Positions 58,271 through 64,000 of a stretch of 64,000 nt of DNA are shown piece after piece (within the stretch, counting starts at the first letter, position 1; every line of letters begins with the position of its first letter). The position numbers and the translations under genes were made by a program. A model generated the notes under the pieces. The model searched no databases. It was not told the DNA's origin and worked only from the letters and a program-made list of their open reading frames with translations. Origin of the DNA: Paraburkholderia sp. (GTDB taxonomy: Bacteria; Pseudomonadota; Gammaproteobacteria; Burkholderiales; Burkholderiaceae); assembly GCF_004298475.1 (NCBI RefSeq), contig NZ_SCRP01000034.1, forward strand, positions 248,001-312,000. The letters are read 5' to 3'.

Positions 58271-59680
58271 TTAACGGCTCGCGAGCGCGTGGTCGTCGTG
58301 AACGGCCATGTCGGGGATATTGGGAGTATTGGCGGTATCGGCGACGGCGGGCGCCACACCCGCGCTGGCGTCGTTGCGCGCGGCAATCGCTGCGTCGTTA
58401 GACCAGACCACGGCGTTGTCGACCGCGTAAAGATGGCAGGCGTCGCTGCTGTGCTTCTGGCAGTTTGCGATGGCGACGGCCATGGGATTGTCGCCGCCTT
58501 CGGCCCACGACCACGCGCCCGAATCGGACACCGCGAACGCGCGGCTCGAATACTGCGAAAGGAAGTTGCGGTAGCCACTGCGGCCATTCGCGTCGAGGAA
58601 CGGCACCGCGCTCACCGAATCGATGGCGGCATAGCCCGTGCCGCGCGGCGCGGCAGACTCCGCCACGCGATATTCGACCGCGGTCGGCATGCCCGCGCGG
58701 GCGAGGAACACCTCGACCTGCGGCCACCAGATCTTCACGCCGTCGCGGTCGCCCACCAGCCGGTGCGCGTCGTTCTTGTACGCGCCGAAATCGACGAGCT
58801 TCGCGCTCGCAGTGGGCAGCGCTTCTGCGGCCTGAGCATCGTGGTACGCCGCGTACATCCGCGTGACGAGATCGCGCGTCCATACCGAATCGTTGTCGCC
58901 GTAAAGCCAGAGCGACGCCACGCGCGCCTTGCCGCCGTAGCCGCCGAAGGCCTGGGTCAGGTTGTCCTGCCAGCCCTTGCAGGTGTCCTGGCGCAGGCCG
59001 CCCGAGAAGTTGATGAGCGCGCGCACGCCCTGCGCGGCTTCGGTGCCGTAGGCAATCGTCGCCAAACCGCCGTGCGACGTTCCCGCCACCACGATGTGGT
59101 TCGCGTCGACGTACGGCTGCCTCGACATATAGGCGACGGTCGCGGCGACATCGGCAGCCTGGTCGAGTCCATTGCTCGCCACATCGCAGCCGTCCTGTAC
59201 GTAGTCGCCGCCCGAGCCTGCGAAGCCGCGGCGGTTCGGCGCGACGACCACATAGCCGCGCCGCACGAATTCGCGCGCGAACGAAACGGGATCGCTGCGC
59301 GCCTGATTACGCGGGTCGCCGAGAATCTTGCCGTGATTGAACACCACCATCGGGAACGGGCCGGGGCCTTCCGGGCGGTAAATCGTGGTTTCGAGCGTGA
59401 TGTCGCCATCGGCGTCGACAGGAATACGGATTACCCGCGCATTCATGTCGGCGCGCACGGCAGGCAGCCAGCTGTCGTCGAGCGCGAGACGCGGGACATT
59501 GGCGCTGCCGAGCGACCCGGCCGAGACCGGTTCGACGCGTTGAACGTTGGCTGCGGCGGCAGCAACAGGTGCGACGCGGTGCGGTCCTTGCGGATCGGCA
59601 AGCGATGCTGCGTGCGCGACCGAAAAGACACACGCCGTGCCAGCCAACACCCAACCGGTCAGTAGCTTTTTGAACGCCAT
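58271..59680 (-). CDS. Secreted alpha/beta hydrolase (dienelactone-hydrolase-like)
   Basis: 469 residues from ATG 59680, with a signal peptide (LLTGWVLAGTACVFSVAHAA). The hydrolase core has the oxyanion loop FPMVVFNHGKILGDP (near 110), the nucleophile in VVAGTSHGGLATIAY (G-x-S-x-G, near 197) and the His in YKNDAHRLVGD. The family includes dienelactone hydrolases and prolyl oligopeptidase-like esterases. The extra C-terminal 120 residues have Cys pairs and no known domain. Substrate unknown, probably periplasmic. Confidence 0.78.
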   Translation of the reverse strand: MAFKKLLTGWVLAGTACVFSVAHAASLADPQGPHRVAPVAAAAANVQRVEPVSAGSLGSANVPRLALDDSWLPAVRADMNARVIRIPVDADGDITLETTIYRPEGPGPFPMVVFNHGKILGDPRNQARSDPVSFAREFVRRGYVVVAPNRRGFAGSGGDYVQDGCDVASNGLDQAADVAATVAYMSRQPYVDANHIVVAGTSHGGLATIAYGTEAAQGVRALINFSGGLRQDTCKGWQDNLTQAFGGYGGKARVASLWLYGDNDSVWTRDLVTRMYAAYHDAQAAEALPTASAKLVDFGAYKNDAHRLVGDRDGVKIWWPQVEVFLARAGMPTAVEYRVAESAAPRGTGYAAIDSVSAVPFLDANGRSGYRNFLSQYSSRAFAVSDSGAWSWAEGGDNPMAVAIANCQKHSSDACHLYAVDNAVVWSNDAAIAARNDASAGVAPAVADTANTPNIPDMAVHDDHALASR

Positions 59681-60264
59681 GCGCCACCCGCCCGCGAGAA
59701 TCGTTGTTGAATCCGTCTTACTCCGGCCGGCCCGATTTCCGGCGCGACGACAGCCGCTGCGCATCTCGCAAGACACGTGCCTGGGCGACCCTTCGCGGGG
59801 AAAAGCCAATCGGAACACCACTATCGAAACGCGCAGCAATCGTGCAATCGCGCCCCGGCGACGCTCGCCGTGCAACGTTTCGGACCTGAACCGGGCGTCG
59901 CCATCGAAGCAAAATCGCGAGGCAAAACCGCCGGTTGACCGAATCGCGCACCGAACGCACAAGCCATGTTTAACCTCTGACTTATGCGAACTGCGAACAC
60001 CGTGATTTCATAGTCGCACAACAATTTATTGCTGCGCAATACAGGGGTTTCCCGGCATAACACATGCCAGTGCGACGTGTGCCCGGCAGGGCTTGGCGCT
60101 CGTGCGAATCCGGTCATTTTGTGCGCGCACATTCGTCGCACACTTCTCGCATCAATTCCGGAAAAACCCGAGGATTTGGGCGCTTACGTATTCAGGCGAA
60201 TGTATTCAAACATGGACGCGTTGCAGTGGCCGCGCGGGGGATTGGCGCTCACGCGTGCAGGCAT
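59681..60264. other. Intergenic region without a recognised gene
   Basis: About 580 bases between the hydrolase start and the end of the YchJ-like gene. It contains the hydrolase promoter (minus strand), with AT-rich patches near 59990-60060. No gene, RNA family or clear terminator was identified. Confidence 0.35.
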
Positions 60265-60717
60265 TCAGGTATCCGTGACATCGCCGTCGACATAACGCCA
60301 ACGGCCATCCTCCGCGCGCGTGAAACGGCTCACTTCATGCAGCCGCGAGGCGCGGCCTCCGGTCTTGTAGCGTGCGACGAATTCGACGACCGCATGCGTT
60401 GCATCCGTCTGCTCATGACGCTTGATTGCGAGTCCAAGCCAGCGCGGCGCAGCGGGCGCCAACGGATCCACGTCGAGGTCCGGCGGGCACGTTTCGCAGG
60501 CCCAGGTTGCACGCAGATACGCGCTCTCGCCGAGTACGTAGGCCGTGTAGCGCGAGCGCATCAGTTCGAGCGCCGTTTCGGGCTGTGCGCCCGCGTCGAT
60601 GAAACGGCCGCAGCACGCCGCGTAGCGCGGCGGCTTCGCGGTGGCTTTCAGGTTCGGCGCGGCGCCGCCGCACGGACAATCGGCAGGCCGTGCGGCGCGC
60701 GAGGTTTCAGCATTCAT
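60265..60717 (-). CDS. YchJ-like SEC-C/NTF2-fold protein
   Basis: 150 residues from ATG 60717. The Cys-rich N-terminus (DCPCGGAAPN and YAACCGRFIDAG) is a zinc-binding SEC-C-type motif, followed by a YchJ NTF2-like domain (ELMRSRYTAYVLGESAYLRA near 50-69, then FVARYKTGGRASRLHEVSRF near 112-131). It is a family of unknown function. It is upstream of nothing in the same operon, and the SDR gene lies 100 bases upstream on the same strand. Confidence 0.8.
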   Translation of the reverse strand: MNAETSRAARPADCPCGGAAPNLKATAKPPRYAACCGRFIDAGAQPETALELMRSRYTAYVLGESAYLRATWACETCPPDLDVDPLAPAAPRWLGLAIKRHEQTDATHAVVEFVARYKTGGRASRLHEVSRFTRAEDGRWRYVDGDVTDT

Positions 60718-60815
60718 CGAGAGAAAATCAGGGGAAATTCCGTTCGGGCGGCGCGCCGCGCGCACGCCCGTCAAGCAAAAAGACCGCGACAGCGTGCGCG
60801 GTCAGGATCGGTACG

Positions 60816-61493
60816 TCACCAGTCGAGTTCGGTGCCGTCGTACTGGAAGAAGCGTCCGTTGAACACGTCGCGCGCGGCCGCCGCTTCGGCTATCACCTCG
60901 CGCATGCCCGTGACGCTGCGCGCGGCGTCGATCGCCGCCTGCGGGCCGCCCATGTCGGTGCGCACCCAGCCCGGATGCAGCGCGATGCAGGTGGCGCGGC
61001 GCGTCTGGAGCGAGGTGATCTTGATCACATCGTTGAGCGCCGCCTTGCTCACGCGATAGAGCCAGCCCGTCGTGCCCGTGGTCTGCCCGATGCTGCCCAT
61101 GCGGCTCGACAGCACGGCCAGCACGCCGTTGGCCGCATCGACGAGCGGCAGCAGCACCGGAATCAGTTGCATCGGACCGCGCACGTTGGTGGTCATCACG
61201 CGGTCGAAATCCTCGGCCGAGATCGTTTCGACGCCCTCGGTGCGCGGGCCGTAGACGCCCGACACGATGAGCACCACGTCGAGCCGCTCGCCTTCGAGCG
61301 CCGCGCCGAGCGCCGAGATCTCGTCGGGCCGCGTGACGTCGAGCTGAAACGGCCGCACGTTGTGCCTGCCCAGTTCGTCCAGCGCGGCGCTGGTGCGCGC
61401 CGTGGCGAGCACGCGCCAGCCCGCCTTCGCATACTGCTGCGCAAACTCGCGGCCAAGGCCGCGCGACGCACCTACGATCAACGCTGTTTTCAT
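60816..61493 (-). CDS. Short-chain dehydrogenase/reductase
   Basis: 225 residues. The NAD(P)-binding G-x-x-x-G-x-G is in ALIVGASRGLGREFAQQYAK near residue 4. The catalytic Tyr-x-x-x-Lys is in GWLYRVSKAALNDV near 144, with Ser in LSSRMGSIG near 128. The Arg after the glycine motif favours NADPH. Substrate unknown. Members of this group act on carbonyls or sepiapterin-like substrates. Confidence 0.88.
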   Translation of the reverse strand: MKTALIVGASRGLGREFAQQYAKAGWRVLATARTSAALDELGRHNVRPFQLDVTRPDEISALGAALEGERLDVVLIVSGVYGPRTEGVETISAEDFDRVMTTNVRGPMQLIPVLLPLVDAANGVLAVLSSRMGSIGQTTGTTGWLYRVSKAALNDVIKITSLQTRRATCIALHPGWVRTDMGGPQAAIDAARSVTGMREVIAEAAAARDVFNGRFFQYDGTELDW

Positions 61494-61577
61494 GTCGCCA
61501 CTCCGGTTTTCTGTCGCGCGCGGCCTCGATGTCGCGAGGCCGCGCGCCGCTAAACAGCCTACCGCAGTTCGCTCGCG

Positions 61578-62771
61578 TTACAGCAATTCGATGCCCATCG
61601 CCGTCGCCTCGCCGCCGCCGATGCACAGGCTCGCGACGCCGCGCTTGCCGCCGCGTGCCCGCAGCGCGCCGATCAGCGTGACGAGAATGCGCGCGCCCGA
61701 TGCGCCGATCGGGTGGCCGAGCGCGCACGCGCCGCCGTTGACGTTGACCTTGTCGTGCGGCAGATCGTGCTCCTTCATCGCGGCCATCGTGACCACGGCG
61801 AACGCCTCGTTGATCTCATAGAGATCGACGTCGTTCGCCCGCCAGCCGGTCTTCTCGTAGAGCTTCGCAATCGCGCCGACCGGCGCGGTCGTGAACTTCG
61901 ACGGCTGCTGCGCGAAGGTCGAATGCCCCGCCACACGCGCGAGCGGGCTCACGCCAAGGCGCCTGGCCGTCGATTCGCGCATCAGCACGAGTGCCGCCGC
62001 GCCGTCCGAAATCGACGACGAATTCGCCGCCGTCACCGTGCCGGTCTTGCTGAACGCGGGCTTGAGCGTCGGGATCTTGTCGGGATTGGCCTTGAACGGC
62101 TGCTCGTCGCGCGAGATCGTCGTTTCCCCCGCGCGCGACGCGACCTTCACCGGCGCGATTTCCCACGCGAACGAACCGTCCTCGTTGGCGCGCTTCGCGC
62201 GCTTGAGCGACTCGATCGCGAACGCATCCTGGCTCTCGCGCGAGAAGTTGTACTCGCCCGCGCACTCCTCGGCGAAGGTGCCCATCAGACGGCCCTTGTC
62301 GTAGGCATCTTCGAGGCCGTCGAGAAACATGTGGTCGAGCACCTGGCCGTGGCCCATGCGCATGCCCGCGCGCGCTTTCGGCAGCAGGTACGGCGCATTC
62401 GACATGCTCTCCATCCCGCCCGCGACGATCACGTCCACCGAGCCGGCCAGCAGCATGTCATGCGCGAACATCACCGCGCGCATGCCCGAGCCGCACATCT
62501 TGTTGACGGTCGTCGCGCCCACTGCGAGCGGCAAGCCCGCGCCGAGCGCCGCCTGGCGCGCGGGCGCCTGGCCCTGCCCCGCGGGCAGCACGCAGCCCAT
62601 CACGGCTTCGTCGATCTGCGCCGGTGCGAGGCCCGCGCGCTCGACGGCCGCAGCAATCGCCGCTGCGCCGAGCTGCGGCGCCGCCAGCGAGGCGAAATCG
62701 CCCTGAAAACCGGCCATCGGCGTGCGCGCCGCCGAGACGATGACGATCGGGTCCTTCAATGTCTCACTCAT
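61578..62771 (-). CDS. Acetyl-CoA acetyltransferase (thiolase)
   Basis: 397 residues from ATG 62771. The acyl-enzyme Cys is in VNKMCGSGMRAVMFAHDM near residue 88, the His in EINEAFAVVTMAA near 350, and the second Cys in ASLCIGGGEATAMGIE near the C-terminus, with GGACALGHPIGASGAR near 371. It condenses or splits acetoacetyl-CoA, in PHB synthesis or fatty-acid and ketone use. The start overlaps the can stop by 8 bases. No phaB or phaC gene is nearby. Confidence 0.92.
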   Translation of the reverse strand: MSETLKDPIVIVSAARTPMAGFQGDFASLAAPQLGAAAIAAAVERAGLAPAQIDEAVMGCVLPAGQGQAPARQAALGAGLPLAVGATTVNKMCGSGMRAVMFAHDMLLAGSVDVIVAGGMESMSNAPYLLPKARAGMRMGHGQVLDHMFLDGLEDAYDKGRLMGTFAEECAGEYNFSRESQDAFAIESLKRAKRANEDGSFAWEIAPVKVASRAGETTISRDEQPFKANPDKIPTLKPAFSKTGTVTAANSSSISDGAAALVLMRESTARRLGVSPLARVAGHSTFAQQPSKFTTAPVGAIAKLYEKTGWRANDVDLYEINEAFAVVTMAAMKEHDLPHDKVNVNGGACALGHPIGASGARILVTLIGALRARGGKRGVASLCIGGGEATAMGIELL

Positions 62772-63531
62772 GTTTAAGCTCCTTGATGACTCCTGCGACG
62801 ACGGCCGGCACATCGCCAAGACTGGCGGCGTCCGCGGCAACGACGTCGTTATCTGCCTCATGGGCGCGATGCGCGGACACGCCCGCGACACAACGCTCAT
62901 ACGTCTCCTGCAATTGCTGCGGCCCGCTGACGGTCATGCCCAGGTCGCGCACACGCCCGTCGTGCACGCCGTAGGCCCAGCCATGCACCGTGAGCGACTG
63001 GCCGCGCGCCCATGCATCGCCGACGATGGTCGTGCGGCACGTGTTCGCAACCTGCTCGATCGTGTTCAACTCGACGAGGCGGCGATGGCGCGCCTCGCCC
63101 ATCGGCCACTCTTCGAGCAGCGCCGCGTGCTTGCCGCGCACGTCCTGAACGTGATGGAGCCAGTTGTCGGCGAGGCCGATGCGCTTGCCGTGCAGCGCCG
63201 CACCCACGCCCGAGCAGCCGTAGTGGCCGACCACCATGATGTGCTTCACCTTCAGCAGATCGACGGCGAACTGGATCACCGAAAGACAGTTGAGGTCGGT
63301 GTGCACGACGACGTTCGCGATGTTGCGATGGACGAACACCTCGCCCGGCGGCAGGCCGATGATCTGGTTCGCAGGCACGCGCGAATCGGAGCAGCCGATC
63401 CACAGGTATTCGGGCGCTTGCTGGTGCGCGAGGCGTGAAAAGTACTCGGGATCGGCGGCGAGACGCGCGGTGACCCACTTTTCGTTGTTCTCGAACAGTT
63501 GAGCAAGCGGATTGTCAGGGATGGATGTCAT
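62764..63531 (-). CDS. can: Beta-class carbonic anhydrase
   Basis: 255 residues. It interconverts CO2 and bicarbonate in the cytoplasm. The zinc ligands are visible: Cys and Asp/Arg in YLWIGCSDSRVPANQI near 42-57, then His and Cys in MVVGHYGCSGVGAAL near 99-113. It is longer than the 220-residue E. coli Can because of an Ala/Val/Asp-rich tail. It overlaps the thiolase gene by 8 bases. Confidence 0.92.
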   Translation of the reverse strand: MTSIPDNPLAQLFENNEKWVTARLAADPEYFSRLAHQQAPEYLWIGCSDSRVPANQIIGLPPGEVFVHRNIANVVVHTDLNCLSVIQFAVDLLKVKHIMVVGHYGCSGVGAALHGKRIGLADNWLHHVQDVRGKHAALLEEWPMGEARHRRLVELNTIEQVANTCRTTIVGDAWARGQSLTVHGWAYGVHDGRVRDLGMTVSGPQQLQETYERCVAGVSAHRAHEADNDVVAADAASLGDVPAVVAGVIKELKHE

Positions 63532-63558
63532 GTCGTTTAGCTGGTTGATCCGTGAGCG

Positions 63559-64000
63559 TCAGGCGACGCGCGCCGCCGGGGTGGCTTCTTTCAGTTCGCC
63601 CTTCAGTTCACCACCCGGTTCGCCCTTCAAATAACTTTCCGGGTAGCGCGCGCAAAAGCGCATCGACGGATCGTAGGGAAAAACGTCCGGCACTTCGCCC
63701 GCGATGAGTCGCGCCTTGCTCTCCTGCCAGAGCGCCGGGTCGAAGAAGTCCGGATGATACGCGAGGAAATAACGTTGCACACGCGGGTCACCGAGCAGGA
63801 ACGTGCGATAGGTCTCGGGAAAGATATCGCGCGGGCCAATCGAATACCACGGCTCGCTGGACAATTCGTCTTCCTCATTGCGCGGTTCAGGCACTGTCCG
63901 GATGTTGCAGTCGGTCAGGTATTCGATTTCGTCGTAGTCGTAGAACACCACGCGGCCGTGGCGGGTCACGCCGAAATTCTTGTACAGCATGTCGCCGGGG
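63559..64000 (-). CDS. aceK: Isocitrate dehydrogenase kinase/phosphatase, C-terminal part (runs off the window)
   Basis: The last 147 codons on the minus strand. The frame is open to the window edge ([20 protein letters not shown]), and an internal Met at 63990 is not the start. The sequence [20 protein letters not shown] and [20 protein letters not shown] matches the AceK kinase-fold end. The enzyme switches isocitrate dehydrogenase on and off to direct carbon to the glyoxylate bypass. The tail carries a short charged repeat ([14 protein letters not shown]). Confidence 0.92.
   Translation of the reverse strand, partial: PGDMLYKNFGVTRHGRVVFYDYDEIEYLTDCNIRTVPEPRNEEDELSSEPWYSIGPRDIFPETYRTFLLGDPRVQRYFLAYHPDFFDPALWQESKARLIAGEVPDVFPYDPSMRFCARYPESYLKGEPGGELKGELKEATPAARVA

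Overview
The window is high-GC, gene-dense chromosomal DNA from a beta-proteobacterium, most probably Burkholderiaceae (Burkholderia/Paraburkholderia/Caballeronia). The evidence is the gene orders spoT-rpoZ-gmk-yicC // rph-rdgB-hemW, minC-minD-minE and bioA-bioF-bioD-bioB, a typical Burkholderia outer-membrane porin, and a class I fructose-bisphosphatase. Several very long open frames lie antisense to real genes and are GC artefacts. They were left out.

Layout. 1-13.5 kb: a manganese-riboswitch-controlled UPF0016 transporter, a DUF4136 lipoprotein, pepN, fbp, tRNA-Thr(CGU), a secreted chorismate mutase, a DnaQ/GIY-YIG exonuclease-endonuclease, a cold-shock protein, a porin, greB and two tRNA-Arg(ACG) genes differing only at the discriminator base. 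13.5-21.6 kb: a DUF2591-like gene, then spoT, rpoZ, gmk and yicC on the minus strand, divergent from rph, rdgB and hemW, then tRNA-Ser(UGA). Seven 11-bp tandem repeats lie between yicC and rph.

21.6-36.96 kb: a 15.3-kb integrated element, inserted at the 3' end of tRNA-Ser(UGA) and bounded by a 14-bp duplicated core. Nearly all genes run on the minus strand. It has a tyrosine integrase, excisionase-like and AlpA-like regulators, a primase-SF3 helicase next to an iteron cluster that looks like an origin, a fused cupin-SET protein, and two phage DNA-ejection-type proteins (one with a transglycosylase domain). A DUF5681 protein, several unknown proteins and a C4-type antisense RNA locus complete it. 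I see no capsid, portal, large terminase or tail genes. It therefore resembles a P4-like phage satellite carrying an ejection module, or a partly decayed podovirus-like prophage. Matched pairs of an 8-bp box flank the element inside both ends. The same pair, with the same spacing, occurs next to tRNA-Ser(CGA) at 48.7 kb beside a gene-poor AT-richer stretch, suggesting a second, lost or eroded, related element.

37-48.9 kb: a DUF535 protein, small envelope proteins, a TonB-like lipoprotein, a decayed MFS transporter, heptosyltransferase waaC, a ClC chloride channel, minCDE, a GNAT acetyltransferase, map and tRNA-Ser(CGA). 49-64 kb: serS, rarA, an NCS1 (CytX-like) transporter, the biotin operon bioA-F-D-B in which bioD and bioB form one uninterrupted frame, a secreted alpha/beta hydrolase, a YchJ-like protein, an SDR, a thiolase, a beta-carbonic anhydrase and the C-terminal part of aceK running off the window.
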